This document shows, piece after piece, positions 1 through 7,412 of a DNA stretch of 10,736 bases. The notes under the pieces were generated by a model. That model made no database searches, was not told the origin of the DNA, and saw only the letters and a program-made list of their open reading frames with translations. Origin of the DNA: Verrucomicrobiales bacterium (GTDB lineage: Bacteria; Verrucomicrobiota; Verrucomicrobiia; Verrucomicrobiales; DEV007); contig NYVP01000173.1 in the NCBI GenBank assembly GCA_002684575.1, positions 1-10,736 on the forward strand, read 5' to 3'. The position numbers and the translations under genes were made by a program. Numbering within the stretch: the stretch's first letter is position 1; every line of letters begins with the position of its first letter.

Positions 1-535
1 CGTTGGATGTTCCAATGCTGTAAATTTAACTGATGGTCTAGATGGATTGGCTATTGGCTGTTCCATTTCTGTAGCTTTAGCCTATGCGGCATTATGCTAT
101 TTGGTAGGCAATCAGCAATTAGGGGAAAATTATTTACTTATTCCGCATAGTAGATTTGCAGGAGAGTTAACAATTGTATGTCTAGCATTAGTGGGTTCGG
201 GGCTTGGGTTTCTATGGTTCAATTGTCATCCCGCTAGAGTTTTCATGGGAGATACGGGATCACTTGCTCTCGGAGGTGCTTTTGCGACCCTAGCGATTTG
301 TTCAAAACATGAAATTTTATTGATTGTTGTTGGGGGAGTTTTTGTGATGGAGGCGACTTCAGTAATTTTACAGGTTTTAAGTTTTAAAATTAGAGGGAAG
401 AGGATCTTTAGGATGTCTCCGATTCATCATCACTTTGAGCTCAAGGGATGGCATGAGAGTCAAGTGATAACACGATTTTGGATTCTGTCGCTTCTATGCG
501 CGTTGATAGGTTTAGCTACATTAAAGTTACGATAA
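1..535 (+). CDS. mraY: Phospho-N-acetylmuramoyl-pentapeptide-transferase, C-terminal part (5' end outside window)
   Basis: MraY is the integral inner-membrane enzyme that moves phospho-MurNAc-pentapeptide from UDP onto undecaprenyl phosphate, giving lipid I. The window opens inside the gene; the first whole codon is at position 2, and 177 residues remain of a usual ~360. Visible landmarks, in order, are the cytoplasmic loop motif [10 protein letters not shown] (codons from 23), [12 protein letters not shown], whose Asp (codon 251-253) aligns with catalytic Asp267 of E. coli MraY, and the [12 protein letters not shown] loop with the conserved His triplet (425-433). Hydrophobic membrane segments lie between and after these. 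The C-terminus (IGLATLKLR) closely resembles the E. coli end, so the 3' end is intact. A TTG at 47 could be mistaken for a start, but the conserved motif runs straight through it. murD follows after 3 bases in the same frame, consistent with one operon. Identification is secure from the motifs. Confidence 0.97.
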   Translation, partial: VGCSNAVNLTDGLDGLAIGCSISVALAYAALCYLVGNQQLGENYLLIPHSRFAGELTIVCLALVGSGLGFLWFNCHPARVFMGDTGSLALGGAFATLAICSKHEILLIVVGGVFVMEATSVILQVLSFKIRGKRIFRMSPIHHHFELKGWHESQVITRFWILSLLCALIGLATLKLR

Positions 536-538
536 GTT

Positions 539-1873
539 TTGAATTACAAAGATAAAAGATTAGCAGTTTTAGGATGCGGTAAAAGTGGTATCGCTGCATC
601 TAGATTAGCTATCGATAAGGGAGCAGATGTTAATCTTTTTGATACAGGTTTTTCAGATGATCTTGTAAGCAAGGCCGATGCTTTAGGTGAAGAAGGTATC
701 AAGGTTTACATTGGTGATGAGGGAATATGTCAAGATCCTGCTACTTACGAACTGGTTGTTATTAGTCCTGGGATTAGTTTGGATTGGGAAATAGTAAAAC
801 CTTTTAGAGAAGCTGGTATAACAATTATTAGTGAAATAGAGTTCGCTTATGCCTTTTGTGAATCAGAAATAGTTGGCGTCACGGGGACCAATGGCAAAAC
901 AACTACCGTTGAGCTGATAGGTAAAATTTTAGAGGGTTGTGGTAGAACTGTAGCAGTAGGAGGTAATCACGGTAGACCGTTTGCTGACATAATTAGTGAG
1001 GATAAAGAATATTCAACAATAGTTTTAGAAATTAGTTCATTTCAGCTGGAAGCAATCAACCAATTTTGCCCACATATTGCGGTTTGGACTAATTTTGCCT
1101 CAGACCATCTTGATAGATATCCTTCAATTGAAGAATACAAAAATGCTAAGATGAAGATTTTTGTTAATCAATCAAATGAGGACTGGGCGATAGTGAATGG
1201 GAATGACCGTATTGAGGGGCTAAAGGCGAAAACGGTTACCTTTTCAGCCTATGACGAGTTAAATGATTATTGGCTTAATGGAACAAAAATAAAGAGTCTA
1301 GACCGCGAGTTAATTGATCAATCATTGACTAAGTTAAGAGGGCTTCACAATGCCGAAAATTTAATGGCTGCGATTGCTGTGGCTAGGATACATGGATATG
1401 AAAGTAACGAGATTCTAGATTCAATATTAGATTATACACCGCCCTCACATAGGTGTGAATTAGTTTGGGAGTCGAATGGTGTTCAATTCATAAATGACTC
1501 AAAGGCAACAAATCATCATGCGGTGGCGAGTGCTTTAAATTCATTTAAAGATGAAAAAATTATTTTAATTGCGGGAGGCAAAAATAAAGGAATTTCTTAC
1601 TCGGAAATAAAGAAAACAGTAAAAAGAAATGTTTCTTCGGTTGTACTCTTTGGAGAGAATAAGTTTCTAGTAGAAGAGGAATGGAAGAGTGAAACAGATT
1701 GTCATCTTTCAAATGACATTGATGAGGCTGTTGAGCTTGCTCTTAAATTAGTTGGGAACTCAGGTGTAGTGTTGTTTTCACCGGGTACGTCTTCATTCGA
1801 TATGTTCAATGGATATGAGGAGAGAGGCAATGCATTTAAAAATTCAGTTATGAAATATTCACCCAAAAAATAA
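539..1873 (+). CDS. murD: UDP-N-acetylmuramoyl-L-alanine--D-glutamate ligase
   Basis: MurD is the cytoplasmic Mur ligase that adds D-glutamate to UDP-MurNAc-L-Ala using ATP. The 444 residues match the usual length (E. coli 438). An N-terminal Rossmann-like domain starts with VLGCGKSG (residues 9-16). The central ATPase domain has the P-loop GVTGTNGKTTT (113-123), LEISSFQLE (163-171, Mg/ATP glutamates) and Lys204 in YKNAK, which probably corresponds to the carbamylated lysine of the family. HNAENLMAA (270-278) leads into the C-terminal domain, with NDSKATNHHA (319-328) and SPGTSSFDMF (414-423). The start is TTG: the mraY stop lies in the same frame only one codon upstream, and no ATG or GTG occurs before the Rossmann motif. 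No Shine-Dalgarno sequence is visible, so translation probably depends on ribosomes finishing mraY. The next gene starts 1 base after the stop. Nothing is missing or broken. Confidence 0.97.
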   Translation: MNYKDKRLAVLGCGKSGIAASRLAIDKGADVNLFDTGFSDDLVSKADALGEEGIKVYIGDEGICQDPATYELVVISPGISLDWEIVKPFREAGITIISEIEFAYAFCESEIVGVTGTNGKTTTVELIGKILEGCGRTVAVGGNHGRPFADIISEDKEYSTIVLEISSFQLEAINQFCPHIAVWTNFASDHLDRYPSIEEYKNAKMKIFVNQSNEDWAIVNGNDRIEGLKAKTVTFSAYDELNDYWLNGTKIKSLDRELIDQSLTKLRGLHNAENLMAAIAVARIHGYESNEILDSILDYTPPSHRCELVWESNGVQFINDSKATNHHAVASALNSFKDEKIILIAGGKNKGISYSEIKKTVKRNVSSVVLFGENKFLVEEEWKSETDCHLSNDIDEAVELALKLVGNSGVVLFSPGTSSFDMFNGYEERGNAFKNSVMKYSPKK

Positions 1874-1874
1874 T

Positions 1875-2816
1875 ATGATAAATAAAAATCGGCAAACAGA
1901 CAGTAAAACTGATAAACAGTCATGGATTGATGTGTTCGCAAGAACTCAGAAGTTAAAATCCTCAGGAGACGAAAGTTGGAAAAAAGATGTTCCTAATATA
2001 AAGCTTTCGAGAGCATTTATTGTTGTTCTAATACTTCATGTTGTGGCAGTTGGAGGGATACTTGCATTTGAAATGTTTAAACCAAATGAAAATATTGCAT
2101 CTGCTATTCCATTAGAAAACGAAGCATCAAAAGCAAATGATGATGATCTTAATGAAGAAATAAAAGAGCGCCGTTTTGCTGGTGATCTAAGTGGCACTGG
2201 ACAGTTTAATAAATATATTGTTCAGAAGGGGGATAGTATAAAGGCGATTGCAGAATCTTTTAAAGTTTCTAGAACGGAGATTCTTGAAGTGAATCTCATA
2301 GATGAGGGACACCCACTTGTTAGTGGAAGAATTTTAAGAATTCCAAAACCTAAAATGTCTATTAGCGGAGAAGATCCTGTTCTTGATAAGTCTTCAGACG
2401 AAAGTGGAGATTTTGTATCTATTGAAGAATTAACAGCGAGTGCTAATCAGGACGAAAGTAATGAAACTGTGGAAGATGATGGTCTATCAAGTCCTGTTAA
2501 TGAAGATGATGGGTTTCAATTGCTTTCAAAGTCAGACCAAAAGATTAAAAATGAGATAATACCTAGAGCAATTCCAGTATCTGCTGAGACTAGTGTTATT
2601 TCTGCTAAAGTGGTCAGGGAAATTCCAGCTGAAGCATTAATTGCTAATAGTTCAGTGAAAAACGGAAACTTAGATACTCAATATATTATTGAATCTGGAG
2701 ATACTCTTTATGGCATCGCTAAAAAACACAGGGTGAGTGTTGATGAAATACTGAAGCTTAATCCAGGTGTTAATCCGAGGGCTCTTGGGATTGGAAGAAT
2801 GTTACGTATGCCCTAA
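1875..2816 (+). CDS. Single-pass membrane protein with two periplasmic LysM domains
   Basis: The 313-residue product has a polar cytoplasmic N-terminus of about 45 residues and one strongly hydrophobic segment (about 46-67). Next come a first LysM domain (about 113-157, KYIVQKGDSIKAIAESF...), a long Asp/Glu/Ser-rich linker (about 160-225), a low-complexity stretch, and a second LysM domain ending exactly at the C-terminus (269-313, YIIESGDTLYGIAKKHRVS...). LysM modules bind N-acetylglucosamine-containing glycan, here most likely peptidoglycan. There is no lipobox cysteine and no cleavable signal, so a bitopic inner-membrane protein with a periplasmic C-terminus is inferred. No catalytic domain (amidase, NlpC/P60, peptidase M23) is present. 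The gene sits between murD and ftsW, starting 1 base after the murD stop; classical dcw clusters have no gene here. A structural or recruitment role in septal wall synthesis is plausible but unproven. I know of no gene symbol. The ATG at 1875 is the natural start; no Shine-Dalgarno sequence is visible. Confidence 0.88.
   Translation: MINKNRQTDSKTDKQSWIDVFARTQKLKSSGDESWKKDVPNIKLSRAFIVVLILHVVAVGGILAFEMFKPNENIASAIPLENEASKANDDDLNEEIKERRFAGDLSGTGQFNKYIVQKGDSIKAIAESFKVSRTEILEVNLIDEGHPLVSGRILRIPKPKMSISGEDPVLDKSSDESGDFVSIEELTASANQDESNETVEDDGLSSPVNEDDGFQLLSKSDQKIKNEIIPRAIPVSAETSVISAKVVREIPAEALIANSSVKNGNLDTQYIIESGDTLYGIAKKHRVSVDEILKLNPGVNPRALGIGRMLRMP
2211..2345 (+). other. LysM domain 1 of the dcw LysM protein
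   Basis: Residues 113-157 have the LysM pattern: Y-x-V-x-x-G-D-S at the first strand, I-A-x-x-F-x-V-S in the first helix, an E-I-L-x-x-N turn, and a closing L-R-I-P strand. It lies about 45 residues outside the membrane segment. Compared with the second copy it has a more divergent loop after the Asn (LIDEGHPLVSG), so the two may not bind glycan equally well; that last point is inference. Confidence 0.85.
2679..2813 (+). other. LysM domain 2 of the dcw LysM protein
   Basis: Residues 269-313 form a near-consensus LysM: Y-I-I-E-S-G-D-T-L-Y-G-I-A, then V-S-V-D-E-I-L-K-L-N-P and a final L-R-M-P. The protein ends with this module, so the most distal part of the molecule is a glycan-binding domain. 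The acidic and low-complexity linker before it (about 110 residues from the first copy) could let it reach into the peptidoglycan layer. Confidence 0.9.
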
Positions 2817-2838
2817 TTACCTTTATTCTTTATATTAA

Positions 2839-3996
2839 ATGGGGGAAAGAAGTCTAATTATTTTTAGTTTATCGATCATCAGTTTGTTGGTCTTAGGAAT
2901 AGTTATGCTCCTAAGTACTAGTGTCTACATATCAGAGAGATCTGATATTTATCATGATGTTAATCGCCAAGTTATATGGTTAGTTATAGGTTTGGTTTTA
3001 TGTGCGTTGACGGCCTGCATTGATTATCATTTTTGGTATAGAACAAGATGGCTGTGGTTTGTTTTATCTATTATTGCATTGATCTTATGCTTTGTGCCTC
3101 CCATAGCTCAACCTGCTAACGGCTCTTCACGATGGATTGGCCTTGAGGCATTTGGATTAAGCTTTGCTCGTATTCAGCCGTCTGAATTAGCAAAGATTTC
3201 TTTGATGTTTGTGATCGCTGGTTGGTGTTCTAAATATTACGAAAAAACATCCGAGATTAAATTTGGATTTATATATCCTGTATTGATAGCAATTATCCCA
3301 GTTGCACTAATAGCTATTGAAACTGATATGGGTACTGCTGCCTTATTAATTTGTGCATCACTAATTGTGATGTTTGTCAGTGGGAGTAATATTAAAATGT
3401 TCATTGTTAGTGCGTTTGGTTCTTTAGCAGTTTTGGCACTGGCTGTTTGGCAAAATCCTAATAGGCTTGAAAGATTTATTGCATTTTTAGACCTTGAAGC
3501 ACACAAAACTGGGTTCGGTTTACAGCAGTGGAGAGCACAATTGGCAATGGGAGAGGGTGGAATTTCAGGACTTGGGTTAGGTGAAGGAAGAGAAAAATTA
3601 ATGTATATGCCTTTTGCTCATACTGATTTTATTTTTCCAATGATTGGAGAGGAGCTTGGCGCCAGAATAACGCTGTCGGTTGTTTTGATTTTTGTTCTTA
3701 TCCTTGTTTTTGGAGTATCAATTTCGAACTCTGCCCCTGACAGGTTTGGAAAACTTCTAGGCTTTGGATTAATTATATTAATATCTCTTCAGGCATTACT
3801 CAATGTAGCTGTAACCACTGGATGTCTGCCTAATAAAGGGTTGCCTCTACCTTTCGTTAGTTATGGTGGATCTAATCTGCTCTTCTGTTTGGCTGCGGTG
3901 GGTATTATTTTGAACATTTACAGACAGGGCCATGAGCCAGTAGTTGATCCAGATGCCAAACTCTTACAAGGGCATCGGGCCTTACCAAGAATATAA
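2839..3996 (+). CDS. ftsW: Septal peptidoglycan glycosyltransferase, SEDS family (FtsW)
   Basis: FtsW is the multi-pass SEDS protein that polymerises lipid II into glycan strands at the division site together with its partner transpeptidase FtsI/PBP3. The 385 residues are largely hydrophobic, consistent with about ten membrane helices. Conserved SEDS landmarks are GSSRWIG (95-101), RIQPSELAKI (111-120), ETDMGTAALL (161-170), AHTDFIFPMIGEELG (260-274), and NKGLPLPFVSYGGSNLL (332-348). Asp263 in AHTDFIF matches the proposed catalytic Asp of the family (Asp297 in E. coli FtsW). RodA shares these motifs, and the FtsW call rests on the dcw position. The ATG at 2839 is the first possible start because an in-frame TAA directly precedes it. 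The protein therefore begins almost at its first membrane helix, without the long cytoplasmic leader of E. coli FtsW. The gene is 22 bases from the LysM gene and 4 bases from murG. No ribosome-binding site is visible. Confidence 0.95.
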   Translation: MGERSLIIFSLSIISLLVLGIVMLLSTSVYISERSDIYHDVNRQVIWLVIGLVLCALTACIDYHFWYRTRWLWFVLSIIALILCFVPPIAQPANGSSRWIGLEAFGLSFARIQPSELAKISLMFVIAGWCSKYYEKTSEIKFGFIYPVLIAIIPVALIAIETDMGTAALLICASLIVMFVSGSNIKMFIVSAFGSLAVLALAVWQNPNRLERFIAFLDLEAHKTGFGLQQWRAQLAMGEGGISGLGLGEGREKLMYMPFAHTDFIFPMIGEELGARITLSVVLIFVLILVFGVSISNSAPDRFGKLLGFGLIILISLQALLNVAVTTGCLPNKGLPLPFVSYGGSNLLFCLAAVGIILNIYRQGHEPVVDPDAKLLQGHRALPRI

Positions 3997-4000
3997 TTTA

Positions 4001-5095
4001 ATGAGTGTTCGTTTGATAATAGCATGCGGGGGGACTGGTGGTCATCTTTTTCCAGGCATTGCTGTTGCTGAGGCTTTAATAAAAAAAGGAGGGATTCCGC
4101 TTCTGATAATATCTCAAAAGGAGATAGATGCTCTAGCCATGGAAGGTCATAGCGATTTGGAATATGAATGTTTAGTATCAATAGGAATGCCGAAATTTCA
4201 TTCTCCAAAAATGCTAAAATTCTTTAAGGGTTTTTTTATGGGGTACAAAAAAAGTAAAAAAATTATCAAAGATTTTAGAGCTGATGCTGTACTAGGAATG
4301 GGTGGGTTTACCTCTGTGCCCCCGTTGATTGCTGGACGTAAAAATAAGCTTAAAAACTTTATTCATGAATCGAATGCTTTTCCAGGCAAAGCAAATCGTG
4401 TAGCTGCTCGCTGGGCAGATCATATTCTTTTGGGCATGCCACCATGTGAAAAATATTTTTCTAACAAAGAAACAATGGTGGTAGGAACTCCATTAAGATC
4501 TATTTTAAGAGAAGCTCATGATAGAAGTATGGCAATCGCCAACTTTGGACTTAGAGCTGATAAAAAAACTATTTTGGTGATGGGGGGCAGTCAAGGGGCC
4601 CAAGCCTTGAATACTTCGATCGTTCGTAATCTTGATAAGATTAAAGACGCAGGAATGCAAATCTTACATATCACTGGCCCTAACGATTACGACAGGACTA
4701 TAGGTTGTTACGAGAATTATCATGACATTTCAAAAGTCATACCATTTTGTAATGAAATGCATTTAGCTTATGAAGCATCAGATCTGGCAATTGTTAGATC
4801 AGGGGCATCTAGTCTTGCTGAGATTTCTGCTTATGCAATACCAGCCATTTTGGTCCCATATCCATTTGCAACGGATGACCACCAAACGTTAAATGCAAAC
4901 TATTATGTTAAAAACGGGGCAGCTCGTTTGATCAAAGAGGAGCAACTTAATGCAGATTCTCTTTTTTCTTTTATAGATGAACTATTTAAGGATGATGGCA
5001 AATGCTACAGAGAAATGAAAACCTCTATTAAAAATTTATCTAGAGTGGATTCTGCGGAAAAAATATGTGATAAAATTAACAATTTGTGTAATTGA
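4001..5095 (+). CDS. murG: UDP-GlcNAc:lipid I N-acetylglucosamine transferase
   Basis: MurG is the peripheral inner-membrane GT-B (family GT28) enzyme that adds GlcNAc from UDP-GlcNAc to lipid I, giving lipid II, the substrate of FtsW. With the start at 4001 it has 364 residues (E. coli 355). The N-terminal domain opens with CGGTGGHLFPG (9-19), including the conserved glycine-rich loop and His15, followed by GMGGFTSVPP (99-108) and HESNAFPGKANR (122-133). The C-terminal UDP-GlcNAc domain has VMGGSQGAQALN (193-204), RSGASSLAEI (266-275, with Glu274 at the position of the ribose-binding Glu) and DDHQTLNA (292-299). The frame is open back to an ATG at 3944. That start would overlap ftsW by 53 bases and add 19 residues with no MurG counterpart, whereas 4001 puts the glycine loop at the usual distance from the N-terminus. 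No Shine-Dalgarno sequence precedes either start. The stop overlaps the next gene's start. Confidence 0.96.
   Translation: MSVRLIIACGGTGGHLFPGIAVAEALIKKGGIPLLIISQKEIDALAMEGHSDLEYECLVSIGMPKFHSPKMLKFFKGFFMGYKKSKKIIKDFRADAVLGMGGFTSVPPLIAGRKNKLKNFIHESNAFPGKANRVAARWADHILLGMPPCEKYFSNKETMVVGTPLRSILREAHDRSMAIANFGLRADKKTILVMGGSQGAQALNTSIVRNLDKIKDAGMQILHITGPNDYDRTIGCYENYHDISKVIPFCNEMHLAYEASDLAIVRSGASSLAEISAYAIPAILVPYPFATDDHQTLNANYYVKNGAARLIKEEQLNADSLFSFIDELFKDDGKCYREMKTSIKNLSRVDSAEKICDKINNLCN
5092..5095 (+). other. murG stop / murC-murB start overlap (TTGA)
   Basis: The murG stop TGA (5093-5095) shares bases with the TTG start codon (5092-5094) of murC-murB. Such four-base overlaps normally mean stop-and-restart coupling of translation. 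The weak TTG start and the lack of any Shine-Dalgarno sequence fit that reading. If the fusion instead starts at TTG 5116, there is no overlap but a 20-base gap. Confidence 0.6.
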
Positions 5096-7401
5096 AAGAA
5101 GACTGGTCAGATATTTTGAATTTAGGCACTAAGTCACCGATTAAAATACATTTAATTGGTGTTGCAGGTTCCGGTATGAGTGGAATTGCAGGGTTGCTTT
5201 TGAGTCTTGGCCACACTGTGAGTGGATCTGATAAAGCTGACACCAAAGAAACCGAAAGGTTGATCAAATTGGGGCTAACTTTTTATGGTGCTCATTCACC
5301 TGAACAAGTAAATGGGGTAGATCTCGTAGTTTATTCTTCAGCAATAAAACAGGGTAATGTTGTTTATGATAAAGCCAAAGAGATGGGTGTTCCAATGATA
5401 AGAAGGGCAGAGGCCTTGGCCGCTATAATGTCCGAGAAGAAGAGTATTATAGTTGCCGGAACTCATGGTAAGACTACAACTTCAGCGCTTGCTGCGAAAG
5501 TGCTCAGAGGAGGAGAGAAGATGCCCTCTCATTATGTTGGTGCCGAGGTTCCTATTTTAGGAATGAATGCATTTTGGAATTCAGAAAGTGATTTTTTTGT
5601 TGCTGAGGGAGATGAAAGTGATGGGTCATTGATAAATTATAATCCTGAGTATGCGATTCTATTAAATGTTGAAGAAGATCATTTGGACTACTACAAAGAT
5701 GGGATCCAAGAAATTAGGTTGGTATTTGATGAGTATCTTAATAAATGCAGTAACAAAATAATTTATTGTTCGGAAGACTTGGAAGCTAAAAGGCTTTGTT
5801 CAAAGCGTTCGAATGCAATTTCTTATGGTTTTGATAATAAAGATGATATATGGTGTGAGATAGAAAAAATTAGAGAGAGTAGTACAGATTTTACGGTCTA
5901 CGCGGCAGAAAAAAAATTAGGATCTATCACCTTAGGCGTGCCTGGAAAACATAATGTTCTCAATGCATTGGCAGTAGTTGCTCTTGCTAATGAGTTAGGT
6001 ATGGAATTTTCAGGAATAGCCCAATCGATGGCCGAATTCAGAGGTGCTAGGAGACGGTTTGATATGCTGTATAAATCATCTAATTATTCAATTGTTGATG
6101 ATTATGGGCATCATCCCACAGAGATTAAAGCGACTATTGAGACAGCTAACCAGTTGAATCCAGAGAGGCTTGTTTGTGTATTTCAACCTCACAGGTATAC
6201 TCGAACGAAACTTATGCTAGATAAATTTTCTAGTGCGTTTAGCGGGGTCGATAAACTTTTCATAACCGAAGTTTATGCTGCAGGCGAAGCTCCAATTGTA
6301 GGCGCCGACTCAAATGCTATTGTTGAATCGATAAGGAAAAGTACAGACGTTGAAGTCGAATTAATTCAATGCTTTGAATCTGCACATCATGTAATTGGTG
6401 CTTACATAAAACCCGGTGATCAAGTCTTAATTCTAGGTGCAGGCAATGTCCATGAAATCGGTTCTTTGTTGGCAAGAGATCTTGAGGTTATCGACAAGCT
6501 GAGGAGAGAACTGGATGATCCAATGACTGAGTGCAGATTATATGAACCCATGAGAAGGCATACTACATTGAAAGTTGGTGGCCCAGCTCAATATTGGGTA
6601 GAACCAATAACTGTAGAAAGTTTTTCCAAGTCCTTAAGGTTTTTTGAGCGATTAAATATTCCGGTTCGAGTTATTGGAAGAGGGTCCAATTTATTAATTT
6701 GTGATGGAGGAATTCAAGGTGCTGTTATTCATCCCTCAAAAGGGGAGTTTAGTGAAGTTTCAGTTTCAGGAAATTATATAACCGCTGGTGTGGGTGCTCG
6801 TTTTAAGAAATTAAATAATATCGCAAAAATGCATGAAATTAGTGGATTCGAATGGATGGAGGGAATCCCAGGTAATGTTGGTGGAGGGTTAAGAATGAAT
6901 GCTGGGGCCATGGGGACCGAAACATTTGATCAAGTGGTTTCAGTCAAATTTTTAGACTCCAGTGGTCAGATCTACGAAAAATCATCTCATGATGTAAAGT
7001 CAGAGTATAGAAGTGTTCCTGAGCTTAATAATAACTATGCAATTTCTGCGGTATTTGAGGGAGTTAGTGGGAATGTCAGGGATATTGAAAAACTAACTCA
7101 AGAGTCTATGAGAAATAGAAAGCAGAGCCAGCCGATTGCAGCTAGTGCAGGATGCATTTTTAAAAACCCGGAATCAATTCCAGCAGGAAAATTGATAGAA
7201 GAGATGGATATGAAAGGCTTTAGTGTTGGAGGCGCAAAAGTGTCAGAAGTTCATGGAAATTTCATAGTTAATGATGGGAAAGCCACGGCTATAGATGTCA
7301 TTAGCGTTATAAATGAAATTAAGCAAAAGGCTTTAAATTCTCGAGGGATAAAACTTGAAACAGAAGTGCAAATTATTGGTGAAGAGGAGATTGTATTTTA
7401 A
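5092..7401 (+). CDS. murC-murB: Fused UDP-MurNAc--L-alanine ligase (MurC) and UDP-MurNAc dehydrogenase (MurB)
   Basis: One 769-residue frame carries two complete cytoplasmic enzymes. Residues about 16-462 are MurC, which joins L-Ala to UDP-MurNAc with ATP: GVAGSGMSGIA (23-33), P-loop GTHGKTTT (123-130), EGDESDGS (172-179), EEDHLD (194-199), GKHNVLNA (285-292), DDYGHHPTEI (336-345) and QPHRYTRTK (365-373). Residues about 482-769 are MurB, the FAD/NADPH enzyme that makes UDP-MurNAc: GRGSNLL (529-535), GIPGNVGGG (591-599), EYRS (638-641), SAGCIFKNP (685-693) and a final LETEV (755-759) with the conserved Glu. The MurB half looks like the shorter type II form, and Cys688 sits where the catalytic Ser is usual. 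A charged linker of about 20 residues joins the halves. MurB acts before MurC, so the order is reversed relative to the pathway. The start is TTG at 5092, overlapping the murG stop by 4 bases; an in-frame TTG at 5116 is an alternative that loses 8 residues. No frameshift is seen. Confidence 0.96.
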   Translation: MKEDWSDILNLGTKSPIKIHLIGVAGSGMSGIAGLLLSLGHTVSGSDKADTKETERLIKLGLTFYGAHSPEQVNGVDLVVYSSAIKQGNVVYDKAKEMGVPMIRRAEALAAIMSEKKSIIVAGTHGKTTTSALAAKVLRGGEKMPSHYVGAEVPILGMNAFWNSESDFFVAEGDESDGSLINYNPEYAILLNVEEDHLDYYKDGIQEIRLVFDEYLNKCSNKIIYCSEDLEAKRLCSKRSNAISYGFDNKDDIWCEIEKIRESSTDFTVYAAEKKLGSITLGVPGKHNVLNALAVVALANELGMEFSGIAQSMAEFRGARRRFDMLYKSSNYSIVDDYGHHPTEIKATIETANQLNPERLVCVFQPHRYTRTKLMLDKFSSAFSGVDKLFITEVYAAGEAPIVGADSNAIVESIRKSTDVEVELIQCFESAHHVIGAYIKPGDQVLILGAGNVHEIGSLLARDLEVIDKLRRELDDPMTECRLYEPMRRHTTLKVGGPAQYWVEPITVESFSKSLRFFERLNIPVRVIGRGSNLLICDGGIQGAVIHPSKGEFSEVSVSGNYITAGVGARFKKLNNIAKMHEISGFEWMEGIPGNVGGGLRMNAGAMGTETFDQVVSVKFLDSSGQIYEKSSHDVKSEYRSVPELNNNYAISAVFEGVSGNVRDIEKLTQESMRNRKQSQPIAASAGCIFKNPESIPAGKLIEEMDMKGFSVGGAKVSEVHGNFIVNDGKATAIDVISVINEIKQKALNSRGIKLETEVQIIGEEEIVF
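6472..6537 (+). other. MurC-MurB interdomain linker
   Basis: Residues about 461-482 of the fusion (ARDLEVIDKLRRELDDPMTE and flanks) are charged and probably helical. They lie between the MurC C-terminal GAGNVHEIG region (449-457) and the first MurB-like residues (PMRRHTTLKVGGPA, 486-499). The reading frame is continuous through it, with no stop or start signal, so the two enzymes are translated as one chain. Confidence 0.75.
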
Positions 7402-7412
7402 AACTAAAAAAT

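Noticed and set aside
47-535. Separate small gene starting at TTG 47
   Set aside because: The conserved MraY motif [10 protein letters not shown] is read through this codon in the same frame, so it lies inside the truncated mraY gene.
1699-1717. Short inverted repeat TGTCAT / ATGACA inside murD
   Set aside because: Six-base arms within conserved coding sequence are expected by chance in AT-rich DNA, and nothing suggests a function.
1702-1941. Open frame on the minus strand across the end of murD
   Set aside because: It is antisense to well-conserved MurD motifs and its product has no recognisable domain; it is a by-product of the coding frame. The same holds for the other short minus-strand frames at 3237-3506, 3918-4208, 5076-5267, 9087-9290 and 10137-10601.
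3944-4000. Upstream ATG that would extend MurG by 19 residues into ftsW
   Set aside because: The added residues resemble nothing in MurG and would overlap ftsW by 53 bases; the ATG at 4001 gives the usual distance to the glycine-rich loop.
7384-7389. GAGGAG as ribosome-binding site for ddl
   Set aside because: It is 23 bases from the ATG, well beyond the normal 5-10 base spacing, and simply encodes Glu-Glu near the MurB end.
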